A DNA stretch of 64,000 bases from Desulfofustis sp964433645. GTDB lineage: Bacteria > Desulfobacterota > Desulfobulbia > Desulfobulbales > Desulfocapsaceae. Shown one piece after another: positions 38,322-48,050 of the stretch. Every line of letters starts with the position of its first letter. Positions within the stretch are counted from its first letter, which is position 1. The stretch spans positions 1 through 64,000 of the forward strand of contig CAYSSK010000006.1 of assembly GCA_964433645.1 (NCBI GenBank), in the 5' to 3' direction. The translations under genes were made by a program, and so were the position numbers. Below the pieces are notes generated by a model. The model did not search any database, was not told where the DNA came from, and worked only from the letters and a program-made list of their open reading frames with translations.

Positions 38322-39469
38322 ACTCTCCCTATCAGCGACCCACCCATCGCCGCGGACGCGTCGTATTTTTCATCTGGCGCAATCTGCCCCGGTTCATTTT
38401 CCTGGCCCTGGGTCTTCTGATCATCGTGCTGGCCTTTGCCATTGCCGGTAAGCGTTCGGCGATCCAGGCCGAGCAGGCGGCAGCCGTCAAGCAGGAACGG
38501 CCGCCGGTCAACACCGTGGTCCTGCCGGTCCAACCGGCACCCATCAGCAATCGGCTCAACCTGCCGGGTCTTGCCGAAGAATGGATACGGCTCGACCTGC
38601 TCGCCGAAGTGTCCGGCACCGTTGAGCGGATGCTCGTCGAAGAAGGGCAGCCGGTGCAGGCCGGTGACCTGCTCCTGCAGATCGAGGACGACGACTATCG
38701 TATTGCCCGTGACCGCGCCGAAGCGGCCTATTCCCTGGCCCGTGCCGATTTTGACCGGGATCAGAAAGTCCACGCCCAAGGCGTAATCCCGGTCGCCGAC
38801 CTCGAAGCGCAGAAGACCCGGATGCAGACGGCCAAAGCCGAACTCGACCACGCCCGACTGCAGTTGGAACGCTGCCGCGTCACCGCACCGATTGACGGCA
38901 TCATTCGCCGCCTGGACGCCAAAGAGGGCATGTTCCTCGGAGTCGGCGACCCGATCGGCGTGATCCTGCAAATCGACCGGGTCAAGGCGGTTATCGGCAT
39001 TCCCGAATCGGATATTACCGCGGTCAGAAAACTCGATCGGATCGACGTGCGAATCAGGGCCCTCGACGACCGACTGGTTACCGGCACCCGATCGTTTCTC
39101 TCACCCTCGCCGGATACCGCAGCAAGGCTCTACCGACTGGAACTGACACTCGAAAACCCCGACCATGCCATCCTCCCCGGTATGTTCGTTCGTGCCGATA
39201 TCGTCAAAAACAGCTCACCGGAAGCCCTGGCCGTTCCGCTTTACAGCATTATCACGCGAAACGATGAACAATACGTCTATATCGAAGAAGACGGGACGGC
39301 ACGGAAACGGCCGGTTACCACCGGCATCGCCGAACAATGGCTGGTTGAAATCGTCTCCGGCCTGGACGCCGGAGATCGGGTGATCGTCGAGGGGCATCGT
39401 GATGTCGAGGACGGACGCCCCGTTCAGGTCGTTCGGGTCCTCAGCGAAGCGGGGAGCAACCTGCCATGA
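38318..39469 (+). CDS. RND efflux periplasmic adaptor (membrane fusion protein)
   Basis: A 383-residue adaptor with one N-terminal transmembrane helix (about 25-45), then biotinyl-lipoyl halves (LLAEVSGTVERMLVEEGQPVQAGD ... VTAPIDGIIRRLDAKEGMFLGVGDP) around an alpha-hairpin, and beta-barrel and membrane-proximal domains (LTLENPDHAILPGMFVRADI). It bridges the RND pump and the outer-membrane channel encoded next. No lipobox; it is anchored by the helix. Confidence 0.9.
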   Translation: MNSPYQRPTHRRGRVVFFIWRNLPRFIFLALGLLIIVLAFAIAGKRSAIQAEQAAAVKQERPPVNTVVLPVQPAPISNRLNLPGLAEEWIRLDLLAEVSGTVERMLVEEGQPVQAGDLLLQIEDDDYRIARDRAEAAYSLARADFDRDQKVHAQGVIPVADLEAQKTRMQTAKAELDHARLQLERCRVTAPIDGIIRRLDAKEGMFLGVGDPIGVILQIDRVKAVIGIPESDITAVRKLDRIDVRIRALDDRLVTGTRSFLSPSPDTAARLYRLELTLENPDHAILPGMFVRADIVKNSSPEALAVPLYSIITRNDEQYVYIEEDGTARKRPVTTGIAEQWLVEIVSGLDAGDRVIVEGHRDVEDGRPVQVVRVLSEAGSNLP

Positions 39470-42400
39470 TCGTCTCGGATACCGCCGTCAGAAAAAGTAC
39501 CACCGTTACGGTGCTGGCCCTGGTTTTGGTGATCTTCGGTACCTATTGCTACCGGACCCTGCCCCGGGAAAGTTCTCCCGATATCACCATTCCCAATGTC
39601 TTCATCTCCACCGACTATCGGGGTGTTTCAGCGGCCGACATCGAGACCTCGGTGACCATCGAAATCGAGAAAAAGATCAAGGGCCTCGATGGATTGAAGA
39701 AGATCCAGTCGATCAGTTCCGAAGGCCGTTCGATGATCAACGTGGAATTCGTCACCGGCACCGATATCGACCAGGCCCTGCAGGATGTCAAAGACAAGGT
39801 CGACGAGGCACTCGGAGAATTACCCACCGATCTGGAAGAAGATCCTTCGGTTTTCGAGGTGAATTTCTCCCAGATGCCGATCGTCGTCTACTCCCTGTCC
39901 GGGACCTGCGGCCTGCCGTGCCTCAAAGACATCGCCGACGATCTGGAAGACGATATCGAGGCGATTACCGGAGTCCTCGAAGTCGAGGTAACCGGAGGTC
40001 TGGAGCGGGAAATCCGGGTCGAGGTGGATCCTGACAAGCTGGGTTATTACGGCCTGACCATCACCGATTTTCAGACTACCGTCCGCAGCGAGAACCAGAA
40101 CACGTCAGGCGGCGCCCTGCGCCTGGGCAATGGTCGTTTCCAATTGCGGGTTCCCGGAGAATTCGCCACACCGGAGGAAATTTACGGCCTGGTGCTGACC
40201 ACCCATCAGGGTCAGCCGGTCTACCTCAAGGACGTTGCCCGGGTCATCGACGGGTTCAAGGAGGAGCTGTCCCGCTCCCGCCTCAATGGACGCGATGCCG
40301 TCAACCTGTCGGTGAAAAAGCGATCCGGTGAAAATATCATCGAGATCACCGATGCCGCCGATCGGGTTATCGACCGTTATCTTCCGGGCTGGCCGGCCGG
40401 CACGGAGATCACCAAGGTCATGGACCAGTCGAATGATATCCGGTTGATGGTCGCCGACCTGGAGAACAATATCCTCTCGGGACTGGTCCTGGTGCTGATC
40501 GTCATTTTTATCTTCATGGGCATCAGAAATGCGCTGCTGGTCAGCCTGGCCATTCCCTTTTCCATGTTGCTCTCCTTTACCGCCCTCTACCTCATGGGCA
40601 TTACGCTGAACATGGTCGTCCTGTTCAGCCTGACCCTGGCCTTGGGCATGCTCGTCGATAATGCGATCGTTATCGTCGAGAACTCCTATCGTTTCCTGGA
40701 ACAGGGTGCCTCCCGGGTCGAAGCGGCCATGAAGGCCACCTCCGAAGTCGCCTATCCGGTTATCGGCTCCACCGTCACGACGCTGGCGGCCTTTGCCCCG
40801 ATGCTGTTCTGGCCGGGGATCATGGGCGAGTTCATGAGCTTTCTCCCGCTAACCCTGATCGTCACCCTGTCCTCGAGCCTGTTCGTCGCCCTGGTCATCA
40901 ATCCGGCCATGGTCTCGCTGTTCATGAAACTGAAACAGCCCCCAGGCAACGCAAAGAAGAAAGACCTGCGCGACCTCACGGCCGCCGTCGAAAAACCGGT
41001 GGTCATCAAAGGGTGGCTGCTGACCGTTTACACGGCCTCGCTGAGCCGGGCGCTGACAACTCCTTACGCGGTCATTGCCATCGCATTCTGCGTTTTGGTG
41101 CTGATGATCCAGGGCTGGCTGCTGGCCGTCGGCCTGCAAAAGCCGATCGAATTCTTTCCCGAGATCGATCCGAAAGGCATCTATGTCAATGTCGACGCCC
41201 CGCAAGGTGCGGATCTCGACTATATCGACCGCATTATCCAGCGCATCGAATTCATCCTGGCCGGCGTGCCCACGACACCGGACGGCAGACCGCTCGATCC
41301 CGACGCCACCCCGCTGACCGCCCTGACCCCCCGGGTACATGAAGTCGCCGACGGCAAACGGCTACCGGGACCAAGTGATATCGCTGACATCGAGTCCATT
41401 TATATGCGGGCCACCATCGATTCAGGCGGCGGTTCCGCTTTTAGTGCCAACACGCCGAGCCACGTCGGAGTCCGTTTTGTCGAACTGCATGACCGCGTCC
41501 GCTCTTCCCAACTCGATGTCGAAGAGATTCGCCGACGGGTCAAGCGGATCCCCGGCGGAAAAATCACCATCGCCCGGGAGGAGGAAGGTCCGCCGACCGG
41601 CGCGCCGATCAATATAGAGATCTCAGGCGACAATTTCGAAATCCTCGGGGCGCTCGCCAACCAGATCAAAGATGTCCTGACCTCCCTTCCCCACGTGGAA
41701 GATGTTCGCGACGACTTCGTCGAGGGAATTCCTTCCGTTGAGGTCGCCGTCGATCGACAGAAAGCGGCGCTCTTCGGGCTGACCACCAACGGTATCGGTT
41801 TCGCTTTGAAAAGCGCCTATAACGGCCTGGAGGTCTCTTCATTTCGAGAAGGCAGCGACGACTACGACATCACCGTTCAACTCACGGAAGACAATCGTAA
41901 GAAGATGGACGTGCTCCACCAATTAATGCTGCCGACTCCCAGCGGCGAGCTGGTACCGCTGTCAACGGTGGCTGACATCACCTTCGGCGGGACGATGGGC
42001 GACATCAACCGGATCAACAATGAACGGGTCGTCACCGTCAAGGCCAATGTCGACGAAACCAAGGTTCCCGGGCCGGTGGTTCGCGCGGAAGCGGAAAAAC
42101 TGATGCAGCAATTCCCCCTGCCCCCCGGCTATCAGGTCAAGTTCACCGGTGAATTTGAATTTCAGCAGGAGTCTGAAGCCTTTCTGAGCAAGGCCTTCCT
42201 GGTCGCCCTGCTGGTGATTTTCCTGATCCTCGTGTCGATGTTCAACTCGGTCAGTCAACCGTTCATCATCATGACATCGGTAGTTCTTTCTCTGGGCGGT
42301 GCCTTTCTCGGCCTGATGCTGTTCGCCCAGCCGTTCGGCATCATCATGACCGGTGTCGGCGTCATTTCCCTGGCCGGCGTCGTCGTCAACAACGCCATCG

Positions 42401-42798
42401 TTCTGATAGATTATACCAACAAGCTGCGGCAACGCGGCTACGCTCTGCGCGATGCCGTCGTATCGGCCGGGGCGACAAGGCTGCGGCCGGTCCTGCTGAC
42501 CGCGATCACCACCATTCTCGGACTGATCCCGATGGTAACCGGTATCTCTTTTGATTTTCATTCATTATCGATGTCCTGGGTCAGCGAATCGAGCCAGTGG
42601 TGGCGCTCCATGGCGGTGGTGGTCATTTTTGGCCTGATTGTCGCCACCTTTCTGACACTCATCATCGTTCCCACCCTCTATTTTCTGTTCGAACAAACCG
42701 ACAATCGTCTCCAGCAATTCGGCCGACGGCTCAATGAGCTGTATTGGAAACCATATCCTTTCCTGGCCGGCGAACCTCTGGTGAAAAAGGATTCGTGA
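39466..42798 (+). CDS. RND-family efflux permease
   Basis: A 1110-residue inner-membrane proton antiporter of the AcrB/MdtB class with twelve expected transmembrane segments and two large periplasmic loops. Visible family blocks: TVLALVLVIFGTYCYRTLPRESSPDI, the TM4 motif NMVVLFSLTLALGMLVDNAIVIVEN with paired Asp, and GVVVNNAIVLIDYTNKLRQRG. It is longer than usual (about 1030-1050), with extra residues after TM7 near 595-640. Substrate unknown. ATGA overlap with the adaptor gene. Confidence 0.93.
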   Translation: MIVSDTAVRKSTTVTVLALVLVIFGTYCYRTLPRESSPDITIPNVFISTDYRGVSAADIETSVTIEIEKKIKGLDGLKKIQSISSEGRSMINVEFVTGTDIDQALQDVKDKVDEALGELPTDLEEDPSVFEVNFSQMPIVVYSLSGTCGLPCLKDIADDLEDDIEAITGVLEVEVTGGLEREIRVEVDPDKLGYYGLTITDFQTTVRSENQNTSGGALRLGNGRFQLRVPGEFATPEEIYGLVLTTHQGQPVYLKDVARVIDGFKEELSRSRLNGRDAVNLSVKKRSGENIIEITDAADRVIDRYLPGWPAGTEITKVMDQSNDIRLMVADLENNILSGLVLVLIVIFIFMGIRNALLVSLAIPFSMLLSFTALYLMGITLNMVVLFSLTLALGMLVDNAIVIVENSYRFLEQGASRVEAAMKATSEVAYPVIGSTVTTLAAFAPMLFWPGIMGEFMSFLPLTLIVTLSSSLFVALVINPAMVSLFMKLKQPPGNAKKKDLRDLTAAVEKPVVIKGWLLTVYTASLSRALTTPYAVIAIAFCVLVLMIQGWLLAVGLQKPIEFFPEIDPKGIYVNVDAPQGADLDYIDRIIQRIEFILAGVPTTPDGRPLDPDATPLTALTPRVHEVADGKRLPGPSDIADIESIYMRATIDSGGGSAFSANTPSHVGVRFVELHDRVRSSQLDVEEIRRRVKRIPGGKITIAREEEGPPTGAPINIEISGDNFEILGALANQIKDVLTSLPHVEDVRDDFVEGIPSVEVAVDRQKAALFGLTTNGIGFALKSAYNGLEVSSFREGSDDYDITVQLTEDNRKKMDVLHQLMLPTPSGELVPLSTVADITFGGTMGDINRINNERVVTVKANVDETKVPGPVVRAEAEKLMQQFPLPPGYQVKFTGEFEFQQESEAFLSKAFLVALLVIFLILVSMFNSVSQPFIIMTSVVLSLGGAFLGLMLFAQPFGIIMTGVGVISLAGVVVNNAIVLIDYTNKLRQRGYALRDAVVSAGATRLRPVLLTAITTILGLIPMVTGISFDFHSLSMSWVSESSQWWRSMAVVVIFGLIVATFLTLIIVPTLYFLFEQTDNRLQQFGRRLNELYWKPYPFLAGEPLVKKDS

Positions 42799-44261
42799 TG
42801 ATGACATCGCTCCTGTATCGGGCACCGGCCCTGCTGGTCGCCCTGCTGCTGACCGTCGTGCCGACCGGCACAACGGCCGAGAGTAAGCGCGAGATCAGAC
42901 TCTCATTGCCCGAGGTGGTCGAGACGGCATTGCTCAATAATCTCGGCCTCTACCTGAAACAACAGGATGTTCTGGAGGCGGAGGGTTCGGTGCGGATTGC
43001 GGCGGGATCGTTTGCCCCGTTGCTATCGGCAGAAGCCGGAGCCGCCGGCCAGAAAACGACTGCGGTAACGGTAACCACCGCCGAAAATGAGCGAACCACC
43101 TCCTGGCAGGTCGGCGTCCGAAAGCGGTTCACCCCGGGTACCGAGATCGATCTGTCACTGAGCAACAACACGCTCGATACCGATAACGACCTGCTGCTCT
43201 TCGATCCGGTCTACCGCACCGGTGTCACCATCGGAGTCACTCAACCGTTGCTCAAAGCACGCGGCAGTGATGTGCAACTGGCCGATAGCAAAGCGGCCCA
43301 CAACCAGCTCGCGGCCCGGATGTTCCTGGTCGACGACGAAGCGGCCGATCTTGCCGCTCGGGTAAAAATCGCCTATTGGGACCTGGTTCTTGCCTATCAG
43401 AACCTCGAAGTTCTCAAGCTGTCACTGAAACGTGCCGAAAAACTCAGGGATGAAACGGCTTCCCGAATCGAGGCGGGCACCCTGGCGGATATCGATATTT
43501 TTCAGCCCGAATCCGAAGTGGCCGTTCGCGAGCAGGAATTGATTTCGGGACAACAGGCCATCGGTGCCGCCGAAGATCGGCTGAAACTATTGATCAACAG
43601 CAACGACTGGCTGGCCCCGCTGCGGCCGATCGATCTTCCCGACACCAGGCCGATTGCTTATGACCCGGTGCGGATCCTGGATCGGGCTCTAGCCGACCGG
43701 CCGGATCTGAAGGCCGCCGCGCTGCAGGTTCAATCTACCAAATGGCAGCTGAAAAAAGCGGAGAACGAGCTTCTCCCCGCTCTTGACCTCTTTGGTACCG
43801 CCGGTTTCGGCGGGACCGCCGACAGCTACAGCCGGGCCATCGACAATTCGTTTGACAGCAGCGACCGGCACTGGCAGGTCGGCCTGCGGTTCTCTCTCCC
43901 ACTCGACAATACTCTGGCCGAAGGGCGCTATCGCCAAATCAATGCCCGGCATACCAAAAACCAGAGCACCCTCGAATTGATAAAACAAGAAGTCAGGCGA
44001 GAAGCTCGGGCAACCATCCGTGATCTTGAGCTGAGCCTGAAAACCATCGAGGCGGCCAACAAGACCGCCCTCGCCCGGGAAAAGAGCCTCGAAGCAGAGC
44101 AGGTCAAATTCGATGCCGGCCGTGCCACGACGTTTGATGTCTTGGTTGCCCAGCAGGAGTATTCCCGGGCACTGTCGGCGGAGAACAGGGCCAAGGCCAC
44201 CTACGCTCAGGCCCTGGCAGCTCTTGATCGTTTGCTCGGTGTCGTCACCATCGCTCGCTAA
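42798..44261 (+). CDS. TolC-family outer-membrane efflux channel
   Basis: A 487-residue protein with a signal peptide (to about residue 27, GTTAES) and two outer-membrane efflux repeats made of long helices and beta strands (LSLPEVVETALLNNLGLYLKQQDV; LDRALADRPDLKAAALQVQ). It forms the trimeric exit duct of the efflux system. Its start overlaps the permease stop as TGATG. It converges on the kinase gene, with a 4-base overlap of the two stop regions. Confidence 0.9.
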   Translation: MMTSLLYRAPALLVALLLTVVPTGTTAESKREIRLSLPEVVETALLNNLGLYLKQQDVLEAEGSVRIAAGSFAPLLSAEAGAAGQKTTAVTVTTAENERTTSWQVGVRKRFTPGTEIDLSLSNNTLDTDNDLLLFDPVYRTGVTIGVTQPLLKARGSDVQLADSKAAHNQLAARMFLVDDEAADLAARVKIAYWDLVLAYQNLEVLKLSLKRAEKLRDETASRIEAGTLADIDIFQPESEVAVREQELISGQQAIGAAEDRLKLLINSNDWLAPLRPIDLPDTRPIAYDPVRILDRALADRPDLKAAALQVQSTKWQLKKAENELLPALDLFGTAGFGGTADSYSRAIDNSFDSSDRHWQVGLRFSLPLDNTLAEGRYRQINARHTKNQSTLELIKQEVRREARATIRDLELSLKTIEAANKTALAREKSLEAEQVKFDAGRATTFDVLVAQQEYSRALSAENRAKATYAQALAALDRLLGVVTIAR

Positions 44262-46612
44262 TCCGGCAACCACGGGCGGAGTCGCTCCGCCAGCATCTCC
44301 GGCTTGATCGGTTTAGAGATAAAATCATCCATACCCGATTGGAGGCAGCGCATCCTGGTGCTTTTCAGGGCATTGGCGGTCATCGCGACAATACGGCTCC
44401 GCCGGCGCCGGCTCCTTTGCTCTTCAGCCCGAATCAATTCGGTTGCTTCATAACCGCTCATCTCCGGCATCTGGATGTCCATCAAGATGACATCGTAGTC
44501 ACCGTGTCGGACCAGTTCGATCGCTTCTTTGCCGTGCGACGCGGTCTGGACCGCAAGGCCGAAGCGCTCGAGAATCGCCTGGGCCACTTTCTGATTGATC
44601 GGTTCGTCATCGACCAGCAAGACGGCGCCGGAAAGGCGGGTCCGTGGTGCGTACCCGCCCTGCTCGACCACGCCCTCCGCACGTTTGACCGATCCGTGCC
44701 CGGTAAGAACCTCGAGCAACTGGCGGCGACGAACCGGCTGATGGACAACCGCCTGAAACCCCTCCTGCCGAATCTGTTCGCTGTTCACGGTTCCGGAAAC
44801 GATCGCCACCAGTCGCGGCATGTTTTTCGGACAATGGTTTCTGATCATTGAGGCAAGATCGGCACCGTTGCTGTCCGCCAGTTGATGATCGATCAACACG
44901 GCGTCGGGTACGGCAGCACCGGTCGGATCCTGGAAAAAGCGGGCCTGTACCTCTTGCCCGCTGCCACAGCTGGAGACCTGGGCACCGGCAGCCGTCAGAT
45001 AGGATTCGAAAATCATCCGGCTGCTGGCATTATCATCGACGATCAGGATCTGCAGACCGCTCAGTTCGGTGTCCATCTTCTGACAAAACGACTCACCGTC
45101 CGTCTTGAACTGCAAAGCAAACCAGAATTCGGCACCTTCCCCTTCCCGCGAGCGTGCCCCGATATCTCCCCCTTGAAGCTCGACCAATTGCTTACAGACA
45201 CTCAGGCCAAGTCCGGTACCGCCGAAGTTCCGGGTAATCGAACCGTCAGCCTGGGTAAATTTCTCAAAGAGACGAGGCATCAAATGATCAGGGATGCCGA
45301 TCCCCGTGTCGCTGACGACGAATCGCAGCAATTGCTTCTGATCGACCAGCTCAATGAGCTCAGCGCCAAGAAAAACCTGTCCCTGCCGGGTAAATTTCAC
45401 CGCATTGCTCACCAGATTGGTCAGAATCTGCCGCAATCGTGTCGGATCTCCTTCGACCGAGCAGGAAATCTCGGGCGGAACGTAGCAGAGCAAGTCGATG
45501 GCTCCATTGCTGACAACGTCGACATAGAGAGACGCCACCTCTTCGACCAGCTCGCAGACGTTGAACGGAATCGACTCAAACTCGACCATACCCGCATCAA
45601 TCTTGGAAAAATCGAGAATATCGTTGATGATACGCATCAATGCATCGGCGGAACGTTCGGCGGTTTCGAGAAGACGCCGATACTCGTCGGTCAGCGGCGC
45701 ATCGTTGAGCAGCGACAACACACCGATCACTCCGTTCATCGGGGTCCGGATCTCATGGCTCATATTGGTCAGAAATTCGGTCTTTGCCTGGGATGCGGCG
45801 AGGGCTTCGTCCCGTCGCCGACGCAGCTCCTCGGTGCGCTCTTCAACGATCAACTCAAGATTATGGCGATGCTGATGGAGTTCACTGTCCCGGACCTGGA
45901 TGGCATCGAGCATGGAGTTGAAGTGCTCGATCAAGCCGCCTATTTCGTCCCGGCCGGATTGTTCGACGCGAACCGAGTAATCACCGAGTTCGGCGATACG
46001 CCGGGCAGTTGCCGCCAGGCGGGAAACCGGCTCGGTGATCGAACGCTGTAAGCGGCGAGTCGCGCGATGGGTGATGAGAAGAAAAAATCCGACACCGCAC
46101 GCCAGCATCAGCGTCGTGAGGATAACCTGCTTTTGGATCCTGAGCATGCTGACCACCAGAACGATACCGGTGACCTGATCTGCGTTGTGGACAACGGGAC
46201 GGTAAAAATGCAGTTTGAAGACACCGTCCGCCATGATCAACCGGGTCCCCTGACCGGGCGACATCTCCGACAGCGGCAGGTTGTCCAGCCCTTGATCATT
46301 ACGGGCATAGGCCGCGGCAACCTGCTGATCTCGGCCGAGTATCGCGGCAACTTCGATATCTTGATCCACCTCCAGGGCGCCGAGCAGCTCCGCCGCGTGA
46401 TTCCAGGTCCGCAGGCCCTCCTGGTCCGGGCCGACACGGCTCATTACTTCGGCCAGCACTTCAAGATGATCGGCCATTACTCCCTGCAGAATACGGACCT
46501 GGAAAAAAACGGTCAAGGCCAGGAAAAGAATAAGCGCCGTCCCGGTGCTGGCCAGACCGAGCAGGGTCATTTTGCGCTGAATCGGCACATCATTGAGAAA
46601 TGTCGACTTCAC
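44258..46612 (-). CDS. Hybrid sensor histidine kinase (BarA-like, two receiver domains)
   Basis: A 784-residue membrane kinase: transmembrane helices at about 15-38 and 160-180 flank a CHASE8-like periplasmic sensor; then HAMP (about 180-235), a short coiled coil, HisKA with phospho-acceptor His286 (MSHEIRTPMNG), HATPase_c (about 395-510) and two receiver domains. Each receiver has an Asp pair and phospho-acceptor (VLIDHQL; VILMDIQMP). No Hpt domain and no separate regulator is encoded nearby, so its output is unknown. It overlaps the efflux channel gene end to end. Confidence 0.9.
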   Translation of the reverse strand: MKSTFLNDVPIQRKMTLLGLASTGTALILFLALTVFFQVRILQGVMADHLEVLAEVMSRVGPDQEGLRTWNHAAELLGALEVDQDIEVAAILGRDQQVAAAYARNDQGLDNLPLSEMSPGQGTRLIMADGVFKLHFYRPVVHNADQVTGIVLVVSMLRIQKQVILTTLMLACGVGFFLLITHRATRRLQRSITEPVSRLAATARRIAELGDYSVRVEQSGRDEIGGLIEHFNSMLDAIQVRDSELHQHRHNLELIVEERTEELRRRRDEALAASQAKTEFLTNMSHEIRTPMNGVIGVLSLLNDAPLTDEYRRLLETAERSADALMRIINDILDFSKIDAGMVEFESIPFNVCELVEEVASLYVDVVSNGAIDLLCYVPPEISCSVEGDPTRLRQILTNLVSNAVKFTRQGQVFLGAELIELVDQKQLLRFVVSDTGIGIPDHLMPRLFEKFTQADGSITRNFGGTGLGLSVCKQLVELQGGDIGARSREGEGAEFWFALQFKTDGESFCQKMDTELSGLQILIVDDNASSRMIFESYLTAAGAQVSSCGSGQEVQARFFQDPTGAAVPDAVLIDHQLADSNGADLASMIRNHCPKNMPRLVAIVSGTVNSEQIRQEGFQAVVHQPVRRRQLLEVLTGHGSVKRAEGVVEQGGYAPRTRLSGAVLLVDDEPINQKVAQAILERFGLAVQTASHGKEAIELVRHGDYDVILMDIQMPEMSGYEATELIRAEEQRSRRRRSRIVAMTANALKSTRMRCLQSGMDDFISKPIKPEMLAERLRPWLPD

Positions 46613-46791
46613 CAGATCATCCGCGCGTGAAAGGAATTGACGGCCGCAACACCGGCTCTTTGACGGGAAGGGTAACGCCGGCCCGCCGGGGGCATGGTCA
46701 ATCTAGCAAATTACCGAAGAAAGAGATACCAGATTTTCCGGCTCCGGGCTATCGCCCACCGAAGGTCGGCTAACCGGTACACGGAGAGGCA

Positions 46792-47844
46792 ATGGACACC
46801 GCGCTGCCGATGAGGTATGCTGGGCATTGCTGCACACCACGATTAATCATCGCCCGCCCAAACGGGCCGAAACCGGCAACCAGCACCTCCATGGAACCAG
46901 TCAGCCATCATCTTTTCTCTTCCGGCCGTCTCGCTCAGCGAGTTACCCGTGCGGTACAGGCCCTCGGCGACTGTCAACTCTGTCCGCGCCGCTGCCGGGT
47001 CAACAGGCTGGACGACCAGCGGGGATTCTGCGCCACCGGCAGGCTGGCCCGCGTATCCGGCTACGGTCCGCACCATGGAGAAGAAGGTCCGCTGTCGGGC
47101 AACAGCGGTTCGGGCACCATCTTTTTTGCTTCCTGTAACCTGCGCTGCTGCTTTTGCCAGAATTACGAGATCAGCCACGATCGGGAAAACGCCCCCGAAG
47201 TGGACAGTGGCGCTCTGGCGGCAATGATGCTTGAACTGCAGCGACAAGGCTGTCACAACATCAACGTCGTCACCCCCAGTCATGTCCTGCCGCAGCTGCT
47301 CGAAGCATTGCCGGTCGCCCTGGAGGCGGGCCTGCGAATTCCACTCGTCTATAATTGCAGCGGTTACGAACTCCCGGAATCGCTGGACCTGCTTAACGGG
47401 ATTGTCGACATCTACCTGCCCGATTTCAAGTTCTGGCACCCCGTCAGCGCTCAACGCTTCCTGCAGGCAGCGGATTATCCGGAAATCGTCAGGCGGGCGC
47501 TGGCTATTATGCATCGCCAGGTCGGCGACCTGGTGATAAATGACCGGGGACTAGGGGTCCGTGGGCTGCTCGTCCGACATCTGCTGATGCCGGGGGGTAT
47601 CGATGAAACGGCCGCTATTCTCGATTATATTGCCGCAGAGATAGGAACGAATACCTATGTCAACATCATGGACCAGTACCGACCCTGCGGCACTGCGTTC
47701 AATGAACCGGACCTTGCCGGTCGGCTCGCTGCAGATCAATATGCCCAGGCGATGGCGCTGGCTCAACGGGCCGGTCTGCGACGGCTTGACCAACGCGATC
47801 TCGGCGCCTTATTGCGGCGCCTCGGCATCATCTCCCCCCCCTAG
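46792..47844 (+). CDS. Radical SAM protein, PflA-like (YgjW-type)
   Basis: About 350 residues with an N-terminal cysteine cluster (CQLCPRRCRVNR...GFC) and the radical SAM motif CNLRCCFCQN (CxxxCxxC) that binds the SAM-cleaving [4Fe-4S] cluster, followed by GLRIPLVYNCSGYE and LPDFKFWHP. This matches the putative pyruvate-formate-lyase-activating-enzyme-like group of unknown target. GGAGAGG precedes the chosen ATG; the ATG 33 codons on (MEPVSHH) is nearer the usual family N terminus. No glycyl-radical enzyme is nearby. Confidence 0.82.
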   Translation: MDTALPMRYAGHCCTPRLIIARPNGPKPATSTSMEPVSHHLFSSGRLAQRVTRAVQALGDCQLCPRRCRVNRLDDQRGFCATGRLARVSGYGPHHGEEGPLSGNSGSGTIFFASCNLRCCFCQNYEISHDRENAPEVDSGALAAMMLELQRQGCHNINVVTPSHVLPQLLEALPVALEAGLRIPLVYNCSGYELPESLDLLNGIVDIYLPDFKFWHPVSAQRFLQAADYPEIVRRALAIMHRQVGDLVINDRGLGVRGLLVRHLLMPGGIDETAAILDYIAAEIGTNTYVNIMDQYRPCGTAFNEPDLAGRLAADQYAQAMALAQRAGLRRLDQRDLGALLRRLGIISPP

Positions 47845-48050
47845 CCCCCAGGAGTGATGGTCACAACGAAGCATGAAAATCGTCATCGCGGCCGGCTGGG
47901 TTGGCTGGTTGGTCGTCCTCCCCCGTCTGCTGCGCTGCGACCTGATCGCCAGGCCGCGGAGATCGGGGAAAAGGATCTGTGCCGATGGGCATCACGTTGG
48001 TGGGGGACAGCTTGCCCCCTGCTGCTATGGGCCTGGCCGGAGAGGCTTCC

